Source of the DNA: Pleurotus ostreatus/Saccharomyces cerevisiae fusant
Lineage: Eukaryota; Opisthokonta
Assembly (NCBI GenBank): GCA_024196135.1
Contig: JAMQCK010000073.1
Location: 30,286 to 94,285 of the forward strand
Length of the DNA: 64,000 bases
Direction of reading: 5' to 3'
The notes beneath the pieces are model-generated. The model was not told where the DNA came from and ran no database searches. It was given only the letters and a program-made list of their open reading frames with translations. Below are positions 35,774 through 48,275 of the stretch, in pieces; position 1 is the first letter of the stretch; each line of letters opens with the position of its first letter. The translations under genes were made by a program, and so were the position numbers.

Positions 35774-36159
35774 CTATGCTTGTAGCAACTTGAGAATCTG
35801 GCTCTCGACGTCCTTTGCCGGGACGTTCTCTAGCTCGACATGCTTCTCCTGACCCTTCTCTGTTCAGGGAGGTTAGCATCCAGGCAAATGTAATGATACA
35901 TAGCACGCACCGAACCGCGCGAACACCCGAGCTGGTGTGCCCGTTGCCTCACGGATGAGCACCGGCAAGTCTGGGTTGTGCTGCTTGATAGTCAAGTAGT
36001 TGTTCTGGATGAACTGGCTGTTACAACAAGTCCCGTTAGGCGCCGAAGTCGCGTGCGAAATTGGCAGACGCACCGAGTACCCGCGGACGCCGGGCCCGTT
36101 TGCGAGCACAGTATCCGAATCTCGCGGAGTGCAGGGGAGAACGCCTTGGCGAACGACAT
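35774..36159 (-). CDS. NDUFA2: NADH:ubiquinone oxidoreductase subunit NDUFA2 (B8)
   Basis: Three exons (36159-36074, 36017-35911, 35859-35774) give 92 residues, the normal size for this accessory subunit of mitochondrial complex I. It keeps the family features: L-R-E-I-R-I near the start, a Cys followed by the S-A-G-T-R-Q-F-I turn, the N-P-D-L-P-V-L-I-R-E strand and an A-R-F-E-K-G-Q-E turn. The fold is thioredoxin-like and sits in the matrix arm. The start codon is 199 bp from the divergent start at 36359. Confidence 0.93.
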
Positions 36160-36358
36160 GGCGGCGAGAGCGACGGCGGCGGCGACGACGAGCGGAGCGG
36201 TGAGGGTGAGAAGCCGAGAACGCGGTGATAATTCACGTCGCCAAACAAGTGTAAATTTCCCGGTTGATTCTGTTCACCGTCGTCAACGACGACGCCGAGC
36301 GACCCCTTCTCATCTGCGCTTTATTCTCCGGACGACGTCGAGCGATAGAGTGGGCGAG

Positions 36359-37844
36359 ATGGACGAGAAGCAGCGGCAAGATGAATACGCGAGCAGCCGC
36401 GCCGACAGGCTCCCCTCCCTGCAAGAGGTACTCTCCAGGCGAACGCGTCCGCCGGTGGACCTCTTCATGTTCTAGTGAGTCTTCATTTCTGTAAGATCCT
36501 CAGGAGATCCCCCTCCACTGCGCGGGGCTGCTGAAGTGGCCTCTTCTGCGCTTCCGGCTCAGCGGACGCGATCGAACCAGATACCCAGTCGACCCACATC
36601 AACCTCCTCAAATGTGCCCAAACCCCATCCCTTCCCATACTTTAAACACCTCAGAGCTCTCTTTGTGACCATACTAGATGCTTACCTGCTCTATAGCCTG
36701 TTCCTCCAGCGTGAAGGCGCTGAGGATATCCTCGACTTCTGGCTAGATGTCCAGCAGCACGAGAACCTCTGCCGCGCCTACTTCAAGGACATTCGCAAGT
36801 CAGGTCGTAATCTGAAGGAGGAATGGCCCGAATACTGGGACTACGCACGCCGACGTGGCTCTATCTATGGCACTGTCGTCGGCATGGGCGAAGCGAAGCG
36901 GAGTACGGGCAGTATGGACCACCTCATGACCGGGGACGATGAGAAGTACCGCCCGCGCTCAACCTCGCCCCGCCCTGGCGCCAGCACCGCCCTCTCCGAC
37001 CACACGCGCGTCGCGTCCGCGTCCCCCAAGAACGCGAACGACGATCCCCCGCGCTCCACCACTCCTTTCTCCCTCTCCGGCCGCACGCCTACCCTCTTCC
37101 ACAAGCGCGCCTCGCGCGCCCCGACCATCATCCCCCGCTCGCAGGCGATCACGCGCCAAAACCTCATCGCGTCCGCCGAGCGAATATACTACCGCTACCT
37201 CTGCCCCGCGACGACGGTCAGCTCGACGGAGAACCACGAGATCTACCTCCCGCCTGCGCTCCGCATCCACAGCTTCCCGCTGAGCTCGGCACATGAGCCG
37301 CGCTCGCCGGCGGAGATGCAGCTTATGGCGCAAATTCCGGATATGTTCCACGCGCAGAAGGATTACTGCTTCCGCGCGATGGAGCAGGACGCGTTCCCGC
37401 GCTTCCTGCGCTCGAAGGCGTTCGGCAACCTCACGCCTGTCTCGGCGCTCGTGCGCCTCATCGTGGGCCTGATCATCCTCTGGATTGGTCTCGCTGTCGG
37501 GTTCTCGCTCATCTTCCTTGATGTGCACCCAAAGTCGAAGCGGTTCTTCGTGAGTGTCTCGTACCTTGACTCTTCATGACTGTGACTTACTCTTCCTTTT
37601 CCTCCAGCTCTTCATACCATATACCATTGCCATCCTCTGCCTCATCTCGCACCAGTACGAGTTGGACCCTATCCTCGTGTTCCTCGGCCAGTCGGAGACC
37701 ACGCCATTCCGCACCCTGCACATCCGCGAACCCTACGTGCGCAAGCTACTCCTCGGACGCGCCGTCTGGGTCAGCGTCCTCGTCGCGGCCTTCTCGACCG
37801 CGTTGACCATGATCTTCTGGGCCGTCCCCGGGCATCGCCTATAG
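36359..37844 (+). CDS. RAX1: RGS-domain membrane protein, Rax1 type
   Basis: Three exons (36359-36474, 36697-37549, 37608-37844) sum to 401 residues. An RGS-like domain starts at the first splice (F-Y-L-F-L-Q-R-E-G-A-E-D-I-L-D-F-W-L-D-V). It is interrupted by a Ser/Pro-rich insert (about 95-195) and continues to about 300. Three membrane segments follow (about 310-330, 340-360 and 375-395), the second and third in the last exon. RGS plus C-terminal helices is the layout of yeast Rax1, which marks cell poles for bud-site choice. The first intron is 222 nt, unusually long here, but the join restores a canonical RGS start. The function is transferred by family. Confidence 0.8.
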
Positions 37845-38809
37845 AGGTGTCCGGGCGGCCGTCGGAGACCCTCGAATCGAGGTACTCGGCGTACCGAGTG
37901 ACATTCGGCCACCCTCGGGCCTCGACAAACCGGAAGTTGTGCGCGGACTGGACGTTGCGTTGGGCGGAATGATGTAATGGTATATCCTGGGCTATCTTGT
38001 ACGCGTCCATCTCCCTATTATTTCACGACCTCTTTATGACCTTTTTCTATTCTATCCTGTCTTCGCTGCGCAGCCAGATGTCCTGTTCTCGATGCGCAGA
38101 CAGATGTCGTGTCTTCGCTGCACAGAGACAGATGTCCGAGCCCGTCGTCGCTATTTGCGCGTGCTGCTTTCGCTGTTCCTCCTTCTCCTTCACCACTACA
38201 CCCCTCGTCGTCTTCGCTGCGTTGACTCCGCTACCTTGGAACCGCTCGCCATCGTCCTCTAATCCGCACCCCTTTTCGCTTGCCTGGACGGCCGGCCTCA
38301 CCACCTTTTCGCACGTCCTCGACTACCCTTTCGCATGTCTTCGCCTACCTTTTCTTTTTTGCTTTTGTTTAGTTGTCTGTACTCGCTGGCTCATTCGAAC
38401 CTCCCTTTGGCCTAGGATACCCCCGCCGCTATCTTATACTCTTTCCCTCTCCGCCGGGACGTAATTGCCGTCGAGATCTCGCAAGGACGTTCATCTGTAG
38501 CGCCGTCGACGAGGGTGGCCGCGCGTGTGGACGTTCTTATAGCGCCATCGTATCGAGGTCTGTCAAGCAGTATCGAAACCTGTCCCTATCCCGCTCCTTC
38601 CATCATGCCACAATGCGAATACGCCGCTCCTTTATGCGAACTCTTGGACTTTGAACTGTAATGCTACGCTGGCTCGTAGATCGGACGTTCAGAAGGATTG
38701 GATCGTCATGCCGGTGAGTCCAAGGCATGATTAGATGAAGATTATGGCGATGAACTACAGTAGGCGTGGTGGTACATAAACTTCTTCCTATTGCTTTCCA
38801 TTGACTCGT
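37845..38809. other. Convergent intergenic region with a minisatellite
   Basis: Pyrimidine-rich sequence between two gene ends. Open frames here (for example plus 37997-38464) are low complexity and unsupported. Confidence 0.45.
38055..38134. repeat. Tandem repeat, 26-28 nt unit, 3 copies
   Basis: Units at 38055-38080, 38081-38106 and 38107-38134 share the frame TC(C/G)TGTCTTCGCTGCGCAG and end in CAGATG. Confidence 0.75.
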
Positions 38810-39445
38810 CTAGCCGATGTGCTTCACCTTGTCGGTGTTGCCACCGCGGCGCTGGTGCTCAGCATGCTCTGTCCCCTCCGGCGCAACAGTCGCGGCGCGG
38901 TCGACATGGTGCTGGTGGTCCTTCCCGCCTGTCGAGCCCTGACCGAATGGGTTGTCCTGCATCTCTCGTCAGTTCCCCGCGCGAGTGTGGATTGGACCCG
39001 AACACACCTGCTCGTCCGCCTCCTGCTCGCGCTTCTGCAGCTCGCCAGTGCGGCGTTCTACACCCTTGCGCGCTAGCTCATGATTGCCCGTCACTTTGCC
39101 TTTGACCTGCTCCTTCAGTCCAGTCAGCTTGTCGCCGGTGGTCTGCGCAGTCGTTAGTGATTTGCACTATAGTGCTAGCGCATGTATGGTACGACGCACT
39201 GGACCGTCATGATAAGCAGGGCCGTAGCCTACGGCTCCTGCGTGCTTCTGTTCCGGGTAGGACTCGTTGGTGGGCGCTGCGGACTCGGTGGTCGCGCGCT
39301 CCGACTGGCGGTTCTGCGTCGGGTCGATGCCACGGCCGACAGCGGAGGTGTGGGCGTCTGTGTTGTGGGTTGGCGATTGTTGATCGTTGACAGATGTCGT
39401 GGTCGGCTTACTGGAGCCAGCGGGGTTGGGGGATGTGCCAGACAT
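38810..39445 (-). CDS. CsbD-like stress-response protein
   Basis: Three exons (39445-39200, 39142-39008, 38956-38810) sum to 175 residues. It is hydrophilic, Gly/Ser/Thr/Gln-rich and disordered at the N-terminus. The centre holds a CsbD-like helix pair: G-D-K-L-T-G-L-K-E-Q-V-K-G-K-V-T-G-N. CsbD-type proteins are small, highly charged and usually induced by stress. The C-terminus is His-rich (H-Q-H-H-V-D) with a Lys end. No signal peptide. A role in desiccation or heat protection is inference. Confidence 0.7.
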
Positions 39446-40382
39446 GTTGGAGTTGGTGTTTGGTGTTTGGTCGTGTAGGTGGGGGTTGCTAGAGTCAAGA
39501 ATAATGCTGCCTCCATAGGTCTCACTGCTCTTATACTCGAGTACAATAAAACTGATGTCATGGTAGGCTAAGTACGAATGCAGTGGATAACTATGTCATT
39601 GTGGTGCTGCTGTCGCCAGGTCGTTCAACATTGCGGGGTCAGGACGTTGTACCCTTCTTTAGCCCTCTGCTGACCCTTTGCTGTGGGAAGTGCAGAAGAC
39701 GAGCGGTCGTTGGCTTTTGGGCGCAATGCACCTGGTTACCTCCCTATGTCGCGGCACTGAGATGAGAGATGATTCGGAGGTAAAGTTGAACATGATGTCA
39801 TCGGTCACATTACTTTCACATGACCATGTTCAACCTCCCAACTTCTATTTTAGGCCCGGCGAGTACTCTCCGCCATGAATTGGACGTTCGCAAGGTTTGA
39901 CGTTTCGGGTTCGCAACACAACTGAATAGTAGCATCCTATGTCCCCTCTCTCTATTATCCATATACTGACATGGGGCTTGTATGTATACTGAACGCCGGC
40001 TTGGAAGCTAAGTGCAACCAAAAGTTCGTGAGTTCGGCAAACCATTAGCCTACGGTACAATTACCACAAACTCGACCAGAGAAGGAAAAGGTATTATTAG
40101 TAAAGAATGGCAACTCGCTAGCAGTAGAGGTAGCGTGCAGAGTCCCAACCAACAGACAGGTATACCGACAACGGCTCTATGGACAGCACGGCCAGACCCT
40201 GGAGCAGCCGGCGGGATATGCACCTCCTTCGATACAGGTCCACACTCGTGCATCCGGCATGAATCTCGTCAGGCATGGGGGGCGTCATTGCGCGCGTTGT
40301 GAGGCTGTGTATTGTCTACGGCTAGAAGTCAGCCACTGAATACGACCGCCCGCAAGAGAGATCGACGCACTGGTGTATAAAT
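39446..40382. other. Intergenic region, nothing recognised
   Basis: AT-richer than its neighbours, with short unsupported frames. The left end is the promoter of the CsbD-like gene. Confidence 0.45.
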
Positions 40383-41060
40383 TTAGTACTCCAGGCGGTT
40401 GAGGGTGCGCTTGGCGGCCTTGGGCACCGGCGAAGCGCAACCGTGCGGGAAGTCGCCGCACTTGCCGTTGCAGACGGTCTTGCCAGTCGGGCAGATGCAC
40501 TGCGTGGGCTTGTTGGTGGGGTATTCGACGAAGCCGTCCGTGCACTCCCAGCCACAGGGGTCTTGCGATGAGCAGATGGACTTGTAGTGCTGGGGGTATG
40601 AGCAGTTCTTCTTGTTGTGGGCGGCGTTCAGCTGGAGGACCGCGTAAGTCATGGGCCGGAAATGAATAGCACGTTGGACGTACGAGGGCCTCGAGCCTGG
40701 CAGCAACGGCATCGTGGCCGACGAGCTTCACAGCGGTGGCAGCGACGGCGTGAGCCTCGAGGAAGTTAGGGAGGGCACCAAGACACAAGCAGACATCGAT
40801 GTGGCCGAAGACGACTGGAAGAAAATAGGTTAGCGAAGTTCAGCACCGAGGTCATCGCACAACTCACGGTCGCGGTCCCCAAGGTGAATGTCCAAGTCAA
40901 TGTCCAAGTTCGCGCAAATGTCGATGAGGCCATGGCGCGGGTTGAACTGGCGCGCCTTGATAATGTCGACGCCCTTCTTCGTCGGGGTGGCGGACCCGAC
41001 CACGGACGACACGGCAGCGAGGGCCGCGATAGGGAAGGCGATGAGCGACGAGAACTTCAT
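40383..41060 (-). CDS. Small secreted cysteine-rich protein, PriA-like (1)
   Basis: Three exons with an ATG at 41060. A clear signal peptide (first about 23 residues, Phe/Ala/Val-rich) is followed by a helical region, H-I-D-V-C-L-C-L-G, and a cysteine-rich C-terminal part with about ten Cys in a C-x-C-P-T-G-K-x-x-C-x-G-K-C pattern. The same pattern occurs in mushroom PriA-type secreted proteins that rise during fruiting. A TATA box sits about 120 nt upstream. The related gene at 47749 shares the CPTG motif, but the two differ elsewhere. Extracellular, likely cell-wall or matrix-associated by inference. Confidence 0.8.
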
Positions 41061-43295
41061 GGCGTCGGAGGGGTGGATGCAAAGAGCGTGGGGGGTAAGG
41101 AAGGGAGGGAGAAGCCGGAGTACCGTGAGGAACGCGAACGCGACGGTGAGAGGGAAGGCCTGGTGCGCGCCGCGCCCGTTATATACACCGGACGCCCCCG
41201 CAAATTTCGTTCGGGGGTCAGAAGCCTGGAAGCCCGCCTCTGATGAGATGTCGGTGTGCTAAATTACTCGTGCGGAATGAAATGACAAGAGGCATGGTTC
41301 GCCCGGGCTAGTCGACTTGCTGGGAAGTTCGCTTGAACCCAATCATGAGCGTGGCCTTTCCGAGCCGGGCGGAGGCATTTGCGCGGACGGAAGGATACCC
41401 AAAAGTTGACAGGATACGTCCAGGTTATTCTTCCGCCCCCATGGCACGGCTAGCGTAGAGTACGAGGGAGTGCAGAAAGCGGGTTTCTCTTGTGTACGCG
41501 TCAGCGAGAGTCATCTCTTGTCCCGGAGTAATTCCAGTGCTCATGTCGATTGACGCGCCGAGCCACACCCTATTCATTTGGCTGAACCTTCGCCTTTCAA
41601 ACCATCAGCTCGGTAGGTGTTCCGGACGAACGGACTGCGTCATTGCTCGGCGTTCCTGCTGCGAGTTCTCTGCGCATTGGCTGCTGCAACATATCCTCTA
41701 TGCAAGGCCTCTTTCCCAGTAGAGATTTGAGGCCACAAATTAGCAGGTAATGGGAGGAGGCAACTCGTGTGAGAGCGACGGAACGTGCAGCGTGCCGGCG
41801 GATCGCGCGGTTCGGGAGAAGTACCTACTTTCACACGCTAACGGCAACTGCCGACAGGACTTCAACTTCGGCCTCCCTCTGCCATGGGCGGGCGAAAAAC
41901 ACCGCGGGTCGTCCCGGGGCGATGAGAAGAAGGCTGCGATGCTCAGGGAGCTGGCTCTGAAGTTTTTCTCGCGCAGCCAGACGAGGAGCTCTACTTACTC
42001 GCAAGCGAAGGAATGCGATGCTTCGCATTGGGCACAGCGGCGTCCAACGACCGCACTTTGGTCAGCTCAGAGTGAGCGGTACTCGGCGTGCTTCATCATG
42101 CAGCACGTTCCAAGGCCACGGAGGTATTCCGCCTCCCCTCGGAGGCCGTAAAAGACTCGACCCACATCGGAATCCTCCCTTCAATTCAGAGGGCAATTGA
42201 ACAATAGAAATTCGCCCACGTGCGGCGCCCGAGAGTCCGTGTCGAGATATTCGAGGCGCAGATCACCCCCAAGGAAGTTCAGGGTTTTGGGAGGATGCAC
42301 AAAGCCCTGCAGGGTTGCGAGTAAAGGCTGATGCGCGCCGCCGGTTCTCAGCATTTCGTAGGGACGACGCCGAACCGGTTCGCGCTGCCCCGGATGTCCC
42401 CCGATGGGCGCGCACCCCTCGTTTGAGCGTGAGTCCACCAAATTCAATCCGGACGACCGAGGTCCTGCCCAAGTCTTGAACAATGCTTTCATCAGCCTTG
42501 TCCTTGAGAAAAGACTGAGAAGCCCCTCCTCTCTGCGCGTCGGTTTCAGCCTTACGCGTCCCCCCAGCCCACCTACGCGCTTGCCAGCACGCACAGGCCA
42601 CGTAAAAGTAGAGCAAACCAGGTACCGCCTGCGCGGAGGATCGCCTCCCAAGCTGCCAAACCGCTGCGCTTTCAGGCCCTGACACTCCTTGGACTGCACT
42701 GACGCTACTCTGAGTACATATTCGGTCCTTGCGGACCCCCTACGCCCGTTTACAGCCGTCTACCTCAATGAATTGGCACGCACGGGCGCGCGGGCTAGTC
42801 TATCGAGAAGGCAAAGGACGCATGCGCTTTGCCACATTCAGTACAATAAGACTCATCGGGGGATGGTATACACCGCAGGGCGTACTGCTGAGAAGGTCTG
42901 ATACGCGGAGGAAAGGAGCGCAAAGATCACCAAGATTACCTTGGATCGCCCGTGGCGCGCCAACACAAATCACTAACGAAGACTAGGAGAGGCCGGAGAG
43001 AGGGCGGGCGACTCCCAAGCTGTGATCACACCCAGTAGCAGACCTAACGAAAGCCCATCGTAAAGCCTTGTATTTGTTGACGGAAGCGCGCAACGATAGG
43101 GTCAACGTCGGAAGCAATGCACATGACAGACAAAACTGAAGATTTGATGAGCACTTCGAGCGACGGAAGCAACGGCAGAGAGGAACTAACACTGAAAATT
43201 GGCCTTGGAGCCTGGTACAACAAAACAATGTCTTGGCCAGGCCAGAAGGACACCCGCCACGTCGTCTTTTCGCTCGGCTCATGCCACGCGTTCAC
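41061..43295. other. Long intergenic region, no confident gene
   Basis: Over 2 kb. The longest frame is minus 42181-42699 (172 codons), but it lacks an early ATG, overlaps frames on both strands and shows no known domain. Plus 41750-42151 is similarly weak. Either could be part of an unrecognised lineage-specific gene or a non-coding RNA. Confidence 0.35.
41179..41185 (-). promoter_or_regulatory. TATA box of secreted cysteine-rich gene (1)
   Basis: The minus strand reads TATATAA here, about 120 nt before the ATG at 41060. Confidence 0.5.
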
Positions 43296-44932
43296 TCAGC
43301 AAGTATCCATCTCCTCGTCCTTCTCCGACGAGTCGACCTTTTCCGCCTCCTGAACACCGATGCTTCCTGCTGGTCGCCAGACGTTGCCAGAGGTAGCTTT
43401 CCATAACCGTACGTGACCATCGTTCCCTGCGGAGGAGAGAACCGTCCTAGTACAGAGTTAGATAGACAATATCGTAGCGCTTGGTAGACCGGATGCTTAC
43501 CCTGTGATGTTCCACTCTACGCGCCCGATAGCAGACCTGTAAGGACAGCGCATCAGAAATCTCGTCACGACATACCACAACGGCGCAGAAAGTGATTCTC
43601 GACCATGACGAGAGCTGAGAACGAAACTCACTTATGCTGGTCAAAGTCGCCCACGATAGACGCCGTCCACCCGGCCGTGTTGTCCTCCGACTCGTCGTCT
43701 TCGGGCCCGGGCTTGACGCGCCATATCCGCACGCGCCCTTCGCGTCCGCCGGTAGCGATGAGGTGGTATGAGCGCCCACAGGACGGTGCCCAAGATACGG
43801 ACGTTATGGAGTAAGGTGAGGAGGACTGCGCGCCCTCGTCCACGTCCATGCTGCTGGTGAAGGAAGTCGGCGACGGGTCTAGCGTGAGCAACGTCGTCGG
43901 CCTGCGAGATGGCGACAGCTCGATAATCTATTGTTGCGCGTTAGAGATTGCATGACTAGCAAAAGCAAGCATCCACTCACCCGAACAGTGTTACTACTCC
44001 CGGCAGCGGCAGCCAGCACCTCTCCCCAGTACCGGTCCTTACACCACGACACGCTCCAGCCGCCGTCCGCCTCCGCATTGGACGGACCGGGAGCCTTTTG
44101 CGACTGCTGCAGGTTCGCGGAGTTCAGCGCTTGCGTGACGAGGGGTGCGGGGGCGCTATCGTGCTTGTCGTGGCTTTGTGTCGGCGTCGAGATTGCCCTG
44201 GTATTCGCGCCCCGCGTGTGCGCAGAGGACGGCGGCAGCGACGACGCGTCGATATCGTCGCATAACTGCCAGGTCGTAAGCGAGGGCTGCTCCAAGCACT
44301 CGTAAACGCGAACGTGGTTGTCCGAGGAGACCGTCGCCTGCGTGTCGAGGAGAAAGGTTATGTGAGCGCGTCCCTTACAGTGCCACACAACCAACGCACC
44401 AGCTTCAACCCAAAATGGTGCGGCGCAAACTCGACCGAGCGCACCGAGCCCCGCGCGTCCGTGAGGATGGCGCGTTCCACCCATCGCGAGGGCCCGGCGG
44501 GCGATCCGTCCACGACGCCGTTGATGGCGGGCGCGGGCTCGTCCGTGGCGCGAACTTGCTCCCAGATCTTGACGGAGTGGTCGTAGGACGCGGACGCGAT
44601 GATGGAGCCGAACTCGGGGTGCGCCCAGGAGAGCTTGGCCACTGCCGCTGCGTGCGCCTGAAGGGGTGGAGGGTCAGTATGACGATCGGAGCTTACGCGC
44701 GATGGCAGGGGAAGCGCACCTTCCAGTCGTCCTCGACTACCCACGTTCCGTTTGTTTCGTCTAGCTGCCAGACCTTGATTCTGGGAACGGGATGAGGGGG
44801 ATGCGAGAGGGGAGCGCGCACGACGGACCTTTGATCGAGACTGCACGTCGCCAGCCTCAGGCCGTAAAAGTCATAAGCGACGTCGGTGACAAGGTCGCCG
44901 TGCGCATTCTCGATGATCCCCGTCTGTATCAT
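43296..44932 (-). CDS. SEH1: Nucleoporin Seh1 (WD40)
   Basis: Multi-exon WD40 protein starting with the ATG at 44932. Its first blade carries H-G-D-L-V-T-D-V-A-Y-D-F-Y-G-L-R-L-A-T-C, and the next K-V-W-Q-L-D. A later blade has ASASYDHSVKIWE, then a Ser/Thr/Gln-rich loop (about 44080-44260), then a blade ending RIWRVKPG and a last one with G-N-D-G-x-V-R-L-W. This order and the first blade match Seh1, a subunit of the Nup84/107 nuclear-pore scaffold and of the SEACIT/SEA complex. The loop is longer than in yeast Seh1. The stop is TGA at 43296-43298. Confidence 0.88.
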
Positions 44933-45331
44933 GGTATCGGCGAGGGGAGATGGGGAAGGGGACCGGGCGTTGAGGACGTTGGTGTCGTGATGTTCGGTGC
45001 CAAGTTGAACAAGTCGGCCGCGCGCTTAGACACGCGCGACGAGCGACGCGCTCAACAAGGTCTTGGCAGTCATGGTACATGGACCGTATCGTGCATACGC
45101 GTCGTATCAGAGTGTGCTCTCATGTCCAGTACGTCCTCTGAGCGCCAGAACGATACATATAGGAGTGCATAGCGTCCACCCCGGCAATCCTGACTGGACG
45201 CAACTCAGTTCACGACCTCAAGCAAAGTTGCGCGCAAGTTATCAGGATTCTGGTAATATATACTACGGTATCTTTACACAGCGCTCTTCTCTCTTCCCAT
45301 ACGTAAGTACAAATCGAGGCGACAAGGACGA
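44933..45331. other. Spacer between calmodulin and SEH1
   Basis: 399 bp containing the SEH1 promoter and calmodulin 3' flank. No further gene seen. Confidence 0.5.
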
Positions 45332-46296
<965 letters not shown>

Positions 46297-46720
46297 TGTT
46301 AAGTGGGATGTGAGGAGTTGGTGGTTGCGGTTGAACTTGCACGTCCGAGGCAGAGGGCAACCGGAGCATCATCGGCAATCGCCGGTGATGTGACACGTGT
46401 CACTGTCCGGCGCTTCACCAGCGCCTTCATGTTCATCGTCTGAGCCACATCTGAGCCACGACCGCGTTCGACTATCGGATCTGCTGCTGATGTAGACTTT
46501 ATACTTGGTGCCTACCCCTTCATCTGGACGCGCTATCTCACGACAATCCTGGATGCAACCTTCATCTTGTCGTCACTCGGCCTGTCATACTAGACGCCAG
46601 TGAAAACCCGGTTTGCTTTTCTCGAGTCTGTTCTCACGCACGGGCATCCTCACACTACGGCTGGGAGTAGTCGAGCTCATCGACGGTCAAGACAAGTCAA
46701 GCTTTCTGGGCTTTCGAATA

Positions 46721-47069
46721 GGTGCTATTGGATTCGTTTGAACTGGGCATCAAACCGAACTCGTTCAAAACGATCGCGTTCACAACGTTTACGGCCCATT
46801 TTGAACTCGCTGTTCAAAATCGGCTGGCTGCGCGTCCTTGGCGGGCAAACTTGGGGGTCATCCCACGAAGAAAGCCTGTGAGTATGCATTCGACTACGCA
46901 GGCGACGATCAGGAACCTGGGCCCGTCGCAAAGACGGTCGAACACGCTCGTCGAGGCGAGCAGGGCGAGTGCGTTTAGGACGTGACGTCACTTTGAACTG
47001 TGGGCCCCGTTCATCAAACTCGCTGAACCGAACGGTTCAAACCCGAGTTCTCACCAATCCAATAGCACC
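46721..47069. mobile_element. MITE-like element, 349 bp, TA target duplication
   Basis: Perfect 14-bp terminal inverted repeats (GGTGCTATTGGATT at 46721-46734 and its complement at 47056-47069) are flanked by TA on both sides (46719-46720 and 47070-47071). There is no coding capacity. The interior has several GTTCAAA/TTTGAAC words. TA duplication and the size suggest a non-autonomous Tc1/mariner-type element. Confidence 0.75.
46982..46991. promoter_or_regulatory. CRE-type palindrome inside the MITE
   Basis: GTGACGTCAC is a perfect 10-bp palindrome matching the bZIP/CRE consensus. It may be chance. Confidence 0.3.
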
Positions 47070-47504
47070 TAATACGCTTGAGGATCTCTCACTGGAGCTT
47101 GATGGCGCTTGAGCGTGAAGCTTACGGCCCTCCCTTCATTTGCTTGCTCTCTTCTGCATCTCGTGCTGAGTTCTGCCTCTGATGGATGCTGAATTGGCTT
47201 CGTTGTCGCTCGTCACCCTCCTCTGCACCCTTTTCGACTTGCTGTTACCACTCACTGTACTGGGTTTATACGCGTGGCAATTACTTGTCAGTACCTATGT
47301 CTTCTCTCTTGCTATGGCACGATGCGTGACCTCGTGCCAGCTACAGAGCTAGGCGACGAGGTGGCTCAAGTCCAGCTCACCGAAGTTCAACTACGCGATC
47401 ACATGACCCCATCAATGTCTCGCCGCTTGGGCATGCGCTTCCTCAACGCGTCTATTTGACAGCGGTAGCAACGGTTTTCAACTTTATTCCGGCCTGTGGA
47501 AGGA

Positions 47505-47510
47505 TATATA
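47505..47510 (+). promoter_or_regulatory. TATA box of secreted cysteine-rich gene (2)
   Basis: TATATA within GGATATATACGCGC, about 240 nt before the ATG at 47749. Confidence 0.4.
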
Positions 47511-47748
47511 CGCGCATCGTCCTAGATGCCCCGATCGTTTTTTGTTCCTACGTTCTCGGTCGTGAGTGCAACGTCTACCTTGCCGTGTCACCCGCTAACT
47601 TCGAGCTCGCTTTCAGGACATTACTAGGCGTTCTTGAGCTGCGCTTTACTATCCAACACTCATTTCTACATTTTTACGCTCTTTGTTTGAGGTGCGCGCT
47701 CGTTTTGCGGCGATGAAATGCATCACTGAACTCGATTTCCCAGAAAAT

Positions 47749-48275
47749 ATGAAGCTCGCTGTATTCACCCTTGTCGCTATAACGGCGACAGTGGTCGACG
47801 CGTCCCTCCACCCCATCATTGCTGCCCGCCGTCTCAATCTGAAGCGACAGGATCCGGCAAACGTCTGCACGGTGATCCCAGCGCAGACGATCACGGTGAC
47901 AGGCGCAAATCCAGTCGAGCTGCCCGCCGTATGCCTTTGCTCCAACACGGTCGACGCGTATGCGGATGACCTCGGGCTCAGCGAGGCTGCGACCGCGGAA
48001 ATTAGCCGGGACTTGCAGACTGATGTGCGTCTTGCTCTATGTTCATGCTGGAGGCGTCAACTAATCGATGCTCGCAGATCGACGACAGCGACACGCCGTG
48101 CACCGCGCCCGCCAACGGCATGCCGACGTGCACCGACGACGAGTGCGACTTCGCGTGCGATGCGGGATTCGTGAGGGATGGGGACATGTGTGTCTGCCCG
48201 ACTGGACAGGTGCAGTGCGGCGCGCGGTGCATAGCGGCAGGCGCGCCCTGCGCGTCCGGCTCGTTTGGTGGCTGA
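47749..48275 (+). CDS. Small secreted cysteine-rich protein, PriA-like (2)
   Basis: Two exons (47749-48024, 48078-48275) encode 157 residues. A signal peptide (about 1-19) is followed by a possible basic processing site (L-K-R). The mid-part contains C-L-C-S-N-T, and the C-terminal half is cysteine-rich: C-T-D-D-E-C-D-F-A-C, then C-V-C-P-T-G-Q-V-Q-C and a final C-I-A-A-G-A-P-C. The CPTG motif and spacing resemble the gene at 40383. An earlier ATG at 47713 is in frame but would precede the signal peptide. Probably extracellular; role unknown. Confidence 0.82.

Larger units (their letters stand above)
46297..47748. other. Intergenic region with a MITE
   Basis: Holds the calmodulin promoter (left), the MITE at 46721-47069 and the leader of the secreted protein gene, with a TATATA box at 47505-47510. 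A small plus frame at 47274-47459 is unsupported. Confidence 0.5.

Noticed and set aside
42181..42699. 172-codon minus-strand ORF
   Set aside because: It opens with a GTG, has no early ATG, overlaps open frames on both strands and shows no domain.
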